Positions 39,463-50,768 of a stretch of DNA of 64,000 nt are shown here, piece by piece. The stretch is from positions 9,184,501 through 9,248,500 of the forward strand of contig NC_086259.1 in NCBI RefSeq assembly GCF_021018805.1, written 5' to 3'. This stretch comes from Prinia subflava. Lineage: Eukaryota > Chordata > Aves > Passeriformes > Cisticolidae. The notes under the pieces were generated by a model that had not been told where the DNA came from, made no database searches, and worked only from the letters and a program-made list of their open reading frames with translations. The position numbers and the translations under genes were made by a program. Position 1 is the first letter of the stretch. Each line of letters starts with the position of its first letter.

Positions 39463-41384
39463 TAATTAGACTAAACAAACAGTAACAAAGTCATGGCCCC
39501 CAGTCTGCAGGCTGATCCCACTGATTCAACCCAGCTCTCTCATGAATTCTTTGTGAAACAGAGTCTAACTTCAGATGCCTTTCTTCTGGAAACGAAGGAG
39601 CTCAGCTGCACCACATGATTAGTTTTTCAAGCAAATAACTTTTTGGCTATCAATGGAGGGAGCCCAGGAGGAATGACCTGCAGGTGTGGAGGAAAATTTA
39701 ACTTCCCAACCATGCAGTACTAACTCTTTGTTCTGCTGATGCAGGATTAGAGCTCAATGGGAAAGAAAAAGATCAATGACATTTAAGGCTTTGTCTTTAC
39801 TGGGGTAGGATTTTTATGTTCTCAGCATCCATAACTGAGACCAGATTTTTTCAGTACTACTCTACTCCCACTAGATCCTTAAGTACATACTTGACATTAA
39901 AAACAGCTCAACACCAAATGTAGTGAATACCTGAAAATCCATCCACTTATTTGTATAATTAAGTTCTCTTTGCAGAAATATAGCTTTGTATTTTTTAACA
40001 CAGTCTTAATAACCCAAAATAACACACCAAATGTGTAGTGTGGGTGATATTTCTTTGAACCTAAAATAGTGGCAATTAACAGTGTCTGCTCACTGTTGTG
40101 GAAATTCCATTAGCAAAAATCCCAAAATAAACTCAACTGAAGTAAGCAAACTGGTTAGGACAGAATTAGAAATTGCTTAAAATGTTTCACAAGATGTTAT
40201 AGAAACCTAAAGCACAAAAAGCTTCAACATTTAGAACATTCTTTTATTATTACTTCATATTTCTGATTTCTGGGATTTGGATAGATCTGAATATATGACC
40301 TTAAACATTAAGATTTCTTCCCTTAGTTTTCTATCTCCTAACAAAGTAACTTGCTAAACAATGGCAGGAGTGTTTTTTGCTTTGGCCAAAAGAAAAAACT
40401 GTCTATGACTCTCTCAGAAAAGATCTGTTAAAGTGCTTGCATTTGGCAAGTATACATGTATATATATATAATATTTGAAGGAGATTAATTTAGTGAATCA
40501 TAACTCATAATGTGGCCAGCACTGTGAGGTCCCATTAATATAATTATTAGACTAAAAATATAATTATCCAAGGAAATTTGAGCCCTTTGATGCTTTCTTG
40601 TCCCCATGGCTTTGAGTTCCTCTGGACCCAGGTGAGTGCTGTAGTTTTCCCTCCAGCCTCTCTCTGAGTGCTGAAGAGGCGGGACCCCCCTGAAAGCACT
40701 GCTGACATGACACTTGGATCTCCTGGTGAGGCAAACCTCCTGCTTTGCAAGTATCACTTGTTTCACCTGAGCAGGAGAGGCTGCAGCACTGTAATTACAC
40801 AGTTTATCTCGGCTGACAGAGCTGAGAGCCCTGGAAGGATATTTGCCAAGTTGATATACGAACCCAGTGATCACCAGTTCTGTGGAAATAGCCTGGTTGG
40901 ATGCTGCAAATGGATTGACAGGCCTCCACTGCTGATGTGATTGTTTATGGGGTGAAGGACAGTTTATTTTGGGTTTTGAATTCCAATGAAAAGGTCCATT
41001 AGTTAATTTTCCATTTTGAGGGACTCAGAAGTTGTGGGGATTTTTGCTTTTTTGCTTTGTCTTGTTTTGAAGATATAATGAGGTCTTTACACTGGAAGCC
41101 TGCAGCAATCCTGTTTTGCTGTGATTAATGTCACTGTATAATTCTGACAAGCTGAAGCCCTCCCAGGGTGCTCATTCATCATGGATCTCTCTATAGCTCT
41201 TATTTATTTATTGAACAACATGTAAGCACAGTTCCCTTTTTTGTTTAATGTATCAGCATTTCAGCGTATGTGGACTTCAAGGTTTCAGTTTTGTTGACAA
41301 TAATGAGATCATCCAGACAATTATTGTTTGATTTTCACTTCACTAGTGAGGAAGATTAAAGAAGAGTTAAGGAGCTTTGTCTGT
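39463..41384. other. Unique non-coding DNA, no gene seen
   Basis: Unique sequence with a TA-rich microsatellite at 40451. A GC-richer patch at about 40.6-40.8 kb gives minus-strand frames up to 129 codons without domain features. Confidence 0.55.
40451..40476. repeat. TA-rich microsatellite
   Basis: A 26-bp A/T tract, mainly TA dinucleotides, interrupted once by an ATGT-type word. Confidence 0.8.
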
Positions 41385-41630
41385 TTCCTGTTACCCATTT
41401 ATTGAACGGGAAGAAAAACTAACTGTTTAAAATGTATAAATTGTGAGACTCGACCTCAAACATTACACGAGGAGAATGCACACCGTTAGTTTATTGGAGT
41501 TGTGAATGGGTCAAGCTGACTTCCTGCTTACCCAAACCATGATTTGGACCCCCAGTTGAACAGCATGTGTGGGGTTAAGGGCCAGCCAGATCCTACACGT
41601 GTACTGTGTTCAGCTCATGCACCATCAGGG
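41385..41630 (+). repeat. Unclassified dispersed repeat, copy A
   Basis: This segment aligns, with substitutions and small indels, to 47935-48172 in the same window and orientation. The shared core includes TGTTTAAAATG, AATTGTGAGACTC, TGAGCTGACTTC-like text, GGATTTGA-like text and a CACACCAT-like end. The clearest piece is a 26-bp core with two mismatches. Copy A has lost or mutated the AATAAAG present in copy B. I do not recognise the family. The aligned segment could be part of an LTR, or an old non-autonomous element. Confidence 0.6.
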
Positions 41631-41939
41631 TCTTCCAGTGTGGGGATTCCTTGTTTGCAGAAGAAAGATCTGTACCCAAGGGCATCCCGGCTCCTGCAGG
41701 CTCCCTGCACTGCCATCTTTCATTTGGAGAGTAAAAGTGGGTGAGAAATTGAACATGAACTTGTAGCAGAATGCCACACGAGATTTCAAAATCATGGACA
41801 TGCAGTGTCATAGCTCAGTCTGGGAACAAGGACACCAGTCACGTTCTTCAGCGAGAAGGAAACTGCTCAGATAGCTGATGTACAAGAGTCTGAAAAATTG
41901 ATTCCCAATACAGAAATAACACAACCCCTCCAAGAGAAA

Positions 41940-42265
41940 GTACTGGTATGGACACTTTAGGATCAGACAAAAATATCAAGAAGTTGGAGGGAAATCAGAA
42001 AAGAGCCACAAACATGATTAAAGAGCACGGAAAGATGATGACAAGAAAAGATGAAAAGGGCTAGATGTGCATAGCTATATGGTGATTAAGAAGGCACATA
42101 GTCTACAGCTAATTGAAGGGTATAAATGTAAAGGAAGGAGTGTAACTGTCTGGGGTGTTACGAGGGCTCGTAACTGGGAGTAGTTGGATGAAATTAATCA
42201 AACAAAAATTTAGGCAGGGAAATTTCCAAACAGCGGACCATATGTTCCCTTCTGGCAGAAAAATG
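41940..42265 (+). mobile_element. Ancient CR1 LINE fragment
   Basis: Sense-strand CR1 text can be followed in order: ATCAAGAAGTTGGAGGGAAA and AGAGCCACAAACATGATTAA, corresponding to the 'gagaaggtgcagagaagagc..aaaatgattaag' part of the reverse-transcriptase frame; then GTCTACAGCTAATTGAAGGG followed by TATAAATGTAAAGGAAGGAG; then TTGGATGAAATTAATCAAAC and AAAATTTAGGCAGGGA. Many stop codons and indels make it non-coding. The CR1 3' tail is not present at the right end. It is more diverged than the copy at 39148, so it is older. Confidence 0.72.
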
Positions 42266-45200
42266 TGTGAAGGGGAACAAAACCCTCTGAAAGCCATGTG
42301 GCTTTTGAAGTGCAGCTGTTGTTCCACATTCTCTCCCCTGTTCTGTGAAACTGAGGGCCAGGGCCAGGTTTCTGAAGTGCATACACTATCAACACAAGTG
42401 TTAGAAAAACCAGGAAATCACTGCTTAAGCTTATCCACCCCTTGAAGTCCCAGTTATAAGTTTTACCTATGCCTTTCAACCTTGTCCATTTTTACGTCCC
42501 ACGTCTCCTCTCTCCACCCAAACCTTGACTCCCACTGAGACAGAGTGTTTAAAACTGTGTTTTTGCTTTGTTGGGAAAGTTGATTAAGGCTTTGAAGTAT
42601 ATGATTAACACGGGGACAGTTTTTCAGTTCGGGATATGTTCAAGTACGCAGCATTGAAGTATTGGAGGCTGGATAAGGAAAGGAGTTGGATGGTGTTTAA
42701 TGGTGTAACAATATTTAATGCTAGTTCTGATACATAAGTTTAGTACCTCCTTCCTCTTCAACAGCTAATGTCTGTGGCTGAAATCACCACATTGTATGGA
42801 GGATACAGTTCTTCTTGCCTTCTGGTTAGCAGGCTAGGAATCCTGTAAAGAAAGAAATGTATTTTTATATCTTGCTAGGCTAAGAAGTCAGGGTTATTCT
42901 GTCTTTCTGAATAATGCAAATACAGGTTGTGGGTTTGGGGGTTGTGTTGTTTTGTTTGGGTTTTTTTTCTTTGTGGTGTCAGCTTGTTGGTTTTATTGGT
43001 GATGATGATGGTGGTGCTCTTGTTTTACAACTTAAGGAAGACCACAAACATTTTCACAAACTTAAGAATAACTCTTGCTTTTTGATGTGATTCTCAACCT
43101 TATATATTTCCCAATGCCCTCCAAATTGCCCCTCAAATCCTTCTTAACTCCCACAGCTGCACTCCAGATTGTCCAGTGAAGAATTACTCTGCCACGTTTG
43201 GGGACTAAATACAATCATTCACATACTTAAGCAAGACTGAAATCTATTTGTTTAAATGCATGTCTCAACATTAATTATACAGTTGTTCTTGATTTCTTCT
43301 CAAGGCCCACAAAACAGAATATGTCATGGAGTGTTTTGATTATTCTGTTTGCATTTTGTGAGGGTAACACTTTGTACGAAGCTGTTCCCCTGTTTCTAGA
43401 TTTTAAAGAGATTGGTTAAGGAAAAGTGAGTATGCCAAAAGAGTTTGAAGGAGTTCAGAATATTGCAGCTTGAAGTATTTTAAGATATATATGGAATTAC
43501 CTCTTCCATTAAAACAGTTATCTTAGATTAAATCTGCTGCTGATATAAAAAGACAATTTTTGCTTACTTATAGGACCCATCAGTTTGGTTTACAGCTGTT
43601 CTTAGTTGTCTCATGCCTGCCATTAGACTGTGAAAGCTACAGGCTGTCGAAGCATTATTGGTGATAACTCCTGACAGTAGTAATTGCTCTGTTTTATAAA
43701 CACAGTCAATCAGTAACTTTCAGTTTTCTTTTATCAATATATGCATGTAAATAACAGCATATCAAGGAGAACATAGCAACAGGTCTGGGTTTTTTTATGT
43801 TCATTTCAATATTCTTGAATGCCAAACAGTAAAAGAAATAGACCTGCACCCAAACTGAATTAAAATTTCATCAAAAGCACAAAAGTAAGAGAATTCTGAA
43901 TTAACTGAACCTTTGCCTCCTGCTGTGTATCTAGATGTTGCTGGAGTTGCCTAACCTTGATTAGTGTCGACACCAAAGGCTATATGTTATTGCAGATCAA
44001 CTTGCACAATTACTGCTGACATCTTTAATCTAGCTTTTTAAGCAGAAGAAAAGGTATTACAGTCTTGTGTTTAGAAGCAGGAGCTAGACAAATGCAGGGC
44101 TGAAGTGATGTGCCCATTTTTAACAAGAAGAGTAAATTAACCACTGTAAAATTTACCTAGGGATACAGTGGTTTATTCTTCACTTGAAGTCTTTGTATTA
44201 AGACTAGGTATCTTTTTTAAAAAGAGTTGCTGTAGATCAAACAAAAAGAATGGTTTTGATGCAGAAATTAATGGTGTTTTTGCCTGTGTTACCCAGGAGA
44301 TCAAATGCAATAGTCATAATAGCCTATTTTGGTTGCAACTTCTAGTGATTCAGTGAGGGAATTATGTATTCAGCAAAATACCTGTAGACAAATACTGAGA
44401 TATTTGGCTTTAATTTATTTGCTATTTATATGAGACATAGTATCTCCAGCATCTTCTGTGGGGAATGGCAGTGTATAGATTTAAAAAAGTAATTTAAGAC
44501 ATGCTGTTGCACCTACTTTATTTCAGTAAATGGAAAGATTTCGTGATTATGTTACCATGTGAAGTTTTTCCAAACAAAAATAATGATCTCACAATTGTAA
44601 TAATTTCTATTACATTGTCAAGATTTTCTATACTTCTAAAAACTGCCTTAAAACATTTTAATCCTTAACACTCATAGTGAGGTATTTAATTTCCCATTTC
44701 ATCAGGACAGCTTAACAGAGAGGTTTGATTAATCTCCGGACAGAATTTGCAAAGAGCATGCATACTGCATGTAAGGGCTTTTTCTTTTATTTAATTTATT
44801 TTCTTTTTTAGTAATAAATACAATGACTGAAGTCAATTTGCTTAACAAAGCAGGCTGGAACTTGGTGACTGGGACTCACCTTAATAGGTTTCTGAGATGA
44901 CTTTTTAATTCATTGCAGTTCTTCAGCTATTGAAAGTAAAAAAAAAACAAAAACCAAAAAAACCCCAATAAATTATGTCTTTTAAAAACACTAACAAAAA
45001 GCTCATGTCTAATGACTTCATGGAATGGTTTCAAAGTAACATTGCCCCTGGTGGAAAAATGGGAGCCGCCTGCTTTCCAAATGGGCTGCACCTGTGCAGC
45101 TCTCACAGAGGTTAAACTCATATCAAAGAGTTTCATCTGTGCAGGCCCTTCTGGGACAGACTAAATGGATCCAGGACTGGAGGAGGATCAGCACTCCTGG

Positions 45201-47612
45201 CATCTCACCCCTGTTACTGTTGGTCCTTGTTTCCTGTTAATTGTGATACTGCCAGGGAAAGACTTTTTTTTTTTTGTCTCACACAAATAAATATTAAAAA
45301 AGATTCTGCCTGCAGGCATGGGATCTGATGCCTTTTCTTGCTGCAGAGATGCAGTCATCTGGTTTTAGTGCTCAGCATCTAATAGCTGGCACATGGACAG
45401 AGAACAGAATTCTGTGCAGCTCCCCCAGCTTCTCCTAAGCAGCCACTGAGATCCATTACTTCAGCAGGTGTACAAGTGTCTGCCCACCTCACTCTGGGAA
45501 ACTGAACACCTATGGCTGTGGCCTCTCATATAAAGATTTTAATAAAATTATTATTGCACAAAACAGGTTACATTTCCATTCTACCAAAAGGCCAGTGTCC
45601 TTGGGAAAACACATGGGGCGAGACTGTTTTGCAGTGCTGTAAAATTAACTGAAGAATGCCAAAATGAATGACAAGCCCCAAATTATTTAAGTCTTACACA
45701 TAAATATGCTTTTAAGGATGTTTTTCTTCAGGATTTTAGCTGTAAGCTGAATGCATGTGGCTTTTTCCTAGATTTTTTCTTCCTATCTTTATTTTATGTG
45801 CTCAATTTAACTTAATTGGGAGAAAGCAGATACTAGAAAATGTATTATTAGCCAGGTTTGTTTGTTTCTTAAAAACTACCTTCAACAAAGGGAAGCTGAT
45901 GTACAGAACATGCCATCATGTTCCACCTCCACCATTAATAGCAAGGTTTGGATAGGATGTGTCAGTAAGAAGCTGCTGGAACTAAAAGATGCTGACAGCA
46001 GCAGGGGGCTGGTAACATCCCCTGACAGAGCTATATGAAGAGCACATTCTTGTAAGTGTGTTTAAATTTCAGAGTAGTTCCTCCCACTACAAACAAGAAA
46101 TTCCAGTAGTGCCTTTAGCACCTTTGTCCTCACCAGCTGCTCTATTTTTAATAAGAAAATCAGAAGAAGAAGTATTTATGTTGGTACATCTGTTTCTGTG
46201 TCAGGTGATATCCAGGGAGGCTGTGAGTAATGCTTCCAGAACCTTTAATGTTTGTAATTGTATTTATTTATTTTTAGACAGGCCTACCCTTGTTTCATTC
46301 TTTGTAATCTGCTTTATTTCAGGAGGCAGAACCTTTCAATTGTCTAGCTACAGGAGAATTACAAGCCTATTTTATGAAAATATTGGCATATAATGTTCCT
46401 AGCTAGCAGAATGGTCTTGAGATCCTTTATTCCCTGGAACATGAGCACTGTGTATACGAATAAGCCTCCACAGGAGAAGGCTCCAATCTTGCAAACTTAA
46501 TGACACTGTGGGGTGGAAAGAATGGAGAGCTGCCACCTAGTCAAGGCTGTCTTTGAACAGAGATGTTTTCCTGCAGTGTTGCTTAAATCTGTAATATCTG
46601 AATTGCCATGGCTGTGATGCATGGCTCAGAAAGACAAATATCTAGGCCCCAGCATAGCTAAGCCTGAAAAGTCCAACTGAAATAAGAAACATTAAACATT
46701 CCATTCACTACGAATGAATAATCCTGAGCTCAGGGCCAACATTTTATGTGTATAAATAATTAGAGAGACCAGTAAGATAGCAATCCTAACATTGTAGAAA
46801 TTGCAGTTTTTGTCTCTTTTTCCTAAGATGAGTGCTGACACACTATGATGTACGTTAGAGAACATCCACGATTTGTTCAGCTGAGCTGCCTCAATGCTGG
46901 GTGCCCAGAGGCCACTGTGGATAATTCCAGCAGGGCTCTGGGATCACATGGGGTACATGCAGAAATCATTAGGTTTCGTAATTACTTATCCTCTGCCTTC
47001 TGAGATTTGTAGCTGTAAAGGAAACCCGTGAATTGACTAAATATCCCCACCAGGATGCCTCTGGGTAGGTGATTTCAGCTGGAATGTTCACCACAGTTTC
47101 TGAGTACCTTGAGTCTCCTTTGCAATGTAGGTGTTACTGTCTGTCTGTATTATGAAGCCTTTCAGTGCCCCAGCTGTCTTTACTCACTTTTTGCATGCTC
47201 TTCTTTCACATCTATGTTCTAGCTAATTCTCTTCCCCTCAAAAAGTTTGAGTGTGAGAGGGGGCAGGACAAACAGTGTTGAAGCTTACAACACAGAAGTG
47301 TGGAGTTGTGTAGAGTGAAAGCAGCTGAGCTTCAGGCTGTGAAAGAAATGGTGAATTCTATGCCATTATTAGAGGAAGAATATTTTTCATGTGCAAGTGA
47401 AGTCTATTTATAACTGTCAATTTTTTTCCCAGATCTATAGAGCAAAAAATGAGAGATGGCCATATCCTTTGTAAGTGGAAGAGATGTCATAATGCATTCA
47501 AATTTATCTGTCTCTATGAATACATTTTGAAGATCATTTTAGGTCATGAAATTTGTAATTGAAGTGGTGAAAGCTGTTTAAGCTTTTGCAGTTTCTTTAG
47601 ATTTCAGTGGAT
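42266..47612. other. Unique non-coding DNA; a few conserved-element-like blocks
   Basis: No gene seen. A GATGATGATGGTGGT short repeat lies near 43000. The blocks at about 43.62-43.77 kb and 43.92-44.05 kb have low repeat content and retain CpG-bearing words (GGCTGTCGAAGC, TTAGTGTCGACACC) among TAAT- and GATAA-type cores. They could be regulatory. An A-rich low-complexity stretch lies at about 44937-44970. Frames up to 111 codons (46058, plus strand) have no domain features. Confidence 0.45.
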
Positions 47613-47880
47613 ATCACAGAATCATTAAAGCTGGAAAAGACCTCCAAGACCATCAAGTTCAACCTTTAACCAAAGCCCACCTTGTCAAGTAAACCACAGC
47701 ACTAAGGGCCATGTCCAGGTCTTTCCTGAGCCCTTCCAGCCATAGTGACTCCACCACTCCCCTGGGCAGTCTGTTCCAATGCTCAACCACCCATTCAGTG
47801 AAAAAATTCCTCCTGATGTCTGACCTGAACCTGGCACAGCTTTTGATACAGGCCAGGATGTTGTTGGCTGTACACACTGG
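47613..47880 (-). mobile_element. CR1 LINE on the minus strand, internally deleted
   Basis: Read on the minus strand, a frame of about 72 codons ends in the CR1 reverse-transcriptase C-terminal signature: RRNFFTEWVVEHWNRLPR, then VVES and LRKDLDMAL. The DNA then runs to the CR1 3' end, seen on the plus strand as ATCACAGAATCATTAAAGC at 47613, the reverse complement of the usual ATTCTGTGAT tail. Upstream in the same frame is ANNILACIKS, which in full CR1 proteins lies well before the FFTE motif, so a stretch seems to be missing between them. This is a dead, internally deleted copy. It abuts the dispersed repeat beginning near 47935. Confidence 0.82.
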
Positions 47881-47934
47881 TCATGCTCGGAAAGTGTTTT
47901 CTTCTCTTTTTTATCTTGTCAACTGTCATCTCCC

Positions 47935-48172
47935 ATAGACTTACCCAGTAGAAAAAGGAGAAAGAAAAGCAATTGTTTAAAATGCATGAATTGTGAGACT
48001 CTGTGTTACATTCAGGCAATATGTGAGGAGTCTGTGTGCTATTAGGAATTCTGAATAAAGAAAACTGGCCTGTGCACTGAGTCAGCTTCTTACTTAGGAT
48101 AGGATTTGATAGTTAAGCTGCATCTTAGTACATGTTGGACGTGTTTGTCCAGTCCACACACCATGAAACTCA
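47935..48172 (+). repeat. Unclassified dispersed repeat, copy B
   Basis: This is the second copy of the repeat described at 41385, in the same orientation and about 6.5 kb away. It contains GAATAAAGAAAACTGGCC (about 48052-48069), a polyadenylation-type hexamer in the middle of the aligned segment, which fits an LTR with U3 on the left and U5 on the right. Terminal TG and CA and a target-site duplication are not visible to me. Between the two copies lie CR1 fragments and unique DNA rather than retroviral genes, so they are not the two LTRs of one provirus. Confidence 0.6.
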
Positions 48173-50696
48173 TTACAATGTCAACTTTCTTCCCCAAAAG
48201 AATTAGTATAAAGGATCTGTATACAATTCTCCCCTCTTGCTAAGGTCACCATTTAAGTCTTAAGTGAGGGGGAAATGTGTTTCAATTAAAAAGCAAATGT
48301 TTGTGCAGAACGGTTTCTTTTACTTAAAAACCCAGTATGCTTGCTAAAAAAGTCAATCAAATCAACCAGAAATAAAGCAGAAAATCTTTCCTGTTTTGAG
48401 TGCAATTCAGATTTTTATGTTTGCCTAGAAACAACTCTAGACAACACCTGGTTTTCATTTGCCAGCACCTGGTCAACAGTACTTTGAAATCTGTTTCTAC
48501 CTCTGTGTCTCTCTCTGTATTGTCCTAAATGTATTTCATAATATTCTGAATACAGGCCTGTGTGTTAGCACTTTGTATTAATACACACAATTGTCATGCT
48601 TTAATGTTCTGCTAGTAAGACATTCCTTATAGAAGAGATGGAATTTTTAAATCTCCATGAAATACTTCAAACAACTGAGCTTTCATGGCCTGTAGCCTTG
48701 CCCTCCATGGGAGCAGGATCCTGGATGGAGGAGCTTGAGAGGGAGGTGTACTGTGACTCCTGAAAGGGCAATTTTTGCAGTTTCTGAATCTGTTGCAGAT
48801 CAGAAAAACCCTGCAGTTAGTTGCCAGGCATTGATCTTATCTGCAACATCAGGCCCATTAATAAAGTGCCACCCATGATGGATCAGACAAAGTGACTGAG
48901 CTAGAAATCCCATTCCTAACAGCTTACTTCATTTGTTACACTCATTTTTATTATTGAAGTATGTTGAAAATTTTGCCTTTATAAGGCAAGCTGGTGCAGT
49001 GTTAAACACAATGTGCAGAACAAATTCAGAATTGTTTGTTACCATTTAGGAAAGGCTGTATAGTAAACCCCCTTCATCTCTCTTTTTCTTGGCTTTTGCC
49101 TTTGGTTATGAGGATGTGATATTTCAGGCTCCCCCACAATGCCAAACAGGATAAAAAAGAGATTGCTGTTTGAAGAAATTCAGGAATAAAAAGAATCTCT
49201 AAAATAGCTATATGGAATACTGTGTTCCTGATTTTAATAGTGTTTCTTAGCTGACTTTGTCATACCACAGTCATGTGTTATCTACTCACCAATAGCCTGT
49301 GAAAAAGGTGCCTTGTGGTGCCTCCTCTGGGCACTCATTTCCCATTAAGACCTGCTCCCTTTCATCCATCGCTCTTGCCTTTTACAGTAAGCGTGCCACT
49401 AGACGTGCTGAGATATGTAAAGAATATTTGCACTGTATTTGAACTCTGACTTGGGTGTTTAGAGACTAACTTAAGCTTTGTTCTTCTCACTTCTTACAGG
49501 GCTTAAACTGCAGTATGTGATGTTTTAAATCTGGTCCCTGAGCCAAGTAGTTTCCTCCCTAGAACATGCGTTAGGCATCAGCTCTCGCCCGTCATTTGCT
49601 GGGATTGATAATGTGCCAAGTCTTGAAGTCTTAACTCAGTTCTTACTCTGACAAGACTCCCATGAAAATCAATGGAAGTTTTGCCTGATTAAATACTTCT
49701 GGATTCCTCTCTGAAACACTTGGCTTATTTATATCAGGCACGTTTGGAAAAATCCAACATTTTAGCCCCTGTAAAGTAGGTTTATCAAAATCTTAACTGA
49801 TGGAGGACACACTGAAGGCCAAACACCCAGGGGCCTGGTTTCTGGCAGTGGAGCATTGCTTATGTCTGAAAACCAAACCAAAACAAACCCAATACCTTGT
49901 CTAAAAAGCAGTTAAATTTATCTGGAGTTGAACTTAAAAACTTTGTAAGTTAAACTTCCAAACTTATTCACATATGAGCAATATGAGAGGACAGTGGCTT
50001 ATTCCACTCCAGGGTGATTGGTCAATGGCTCGTGTCATTCAGAGTTGCTTTAAGATTACCAGTGAGAGTCTATGACATTTTTGTGAAAATTAGAAAAACT
50101 AACTTGGCAATAGATTCATACAGAAAGATGTACTATAGTTTAGTAAACATTTTATTGAAATCAGTTTCAATGACTACCACAAAAATACTTCAGGATTAGC
50201 ATAATTACTGAAAATAAACAAATACTAACTTTAATGAGCAACTTTTAATGTATGAGTATAATCTAAAACTTATTTTTTAAACATGCTTAAGTGTTCATGA
50301 AACTTGGCATGCTTTATGTCATCCAATACCTGTTGCTTTGAAAACAATATGTATTTTGCATCTGGACAAACAAGCCATCTGGGAGGTATAGGAAAAAATA
50401 ATGTGTATACATTCTTCATCAGTGTCCCATGGAGTAAATCTACTTATTTGGAGACACATGGAACTTTCATTTTTTGGTGGAAGCAAAGAAGTAAAACACA
50501 ATTTTGACACACAGTAAGAAGTAACAGCACATGAGCCTAATTAAGATATAACTTTTATTCTATGAAATCTCTGCCACAATGTGGAGCTCGGGAGTTCTGA
50601 CGTGTACCCCTCAGTCCTGGTGGTCCAAGCATCCCAGTCAGGCTCTGCAGTCCTGTAGGAGGATGTTCCTCTGTTGTGCCTTCATTTAGAGCAGCA
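48173..50696. other. Unique non-coding DNA, no gene seen
   Basis: AT-rich unique sequence without low-complexity tracts of note. Short frames on both strands have no domain features and I recognise no repeat. Confidence 0.55.
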
Positions 50697-50768
50697 GTGC
50701 ACCCTTGCATGCTCACTCTTGCATGTGCACCCGTGCATGTGCACCCTTGCACGTGCACCCTGCTGCAT
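50697..50768. repeat. 14-bp minisatellite, five units
   Basis: Four 14-bp units (50697-50710, 50711-50724, 50725-50738 and 50739-50752) and a fifth of 16 bp (50753-50768) follow the consensus GTGCACCCTTGCAT, with one to four substitutions each. The unit joins GCAT to GTGCAC and is rich in alternating purine-pyrimidine steps (GTGCAC, GCATGTGC), a composition that can favour Z-DNA. Frames on both strands run through it only because it lacks stop codons. Confidence 0.92.

Noticed and set aside
45973..46003. GCTGCTG...CAGCAGC hairpin
   Set aside because: Short stem with a long loop, and the CTG/CAG words are common. It does not have microRNA-precursor form.
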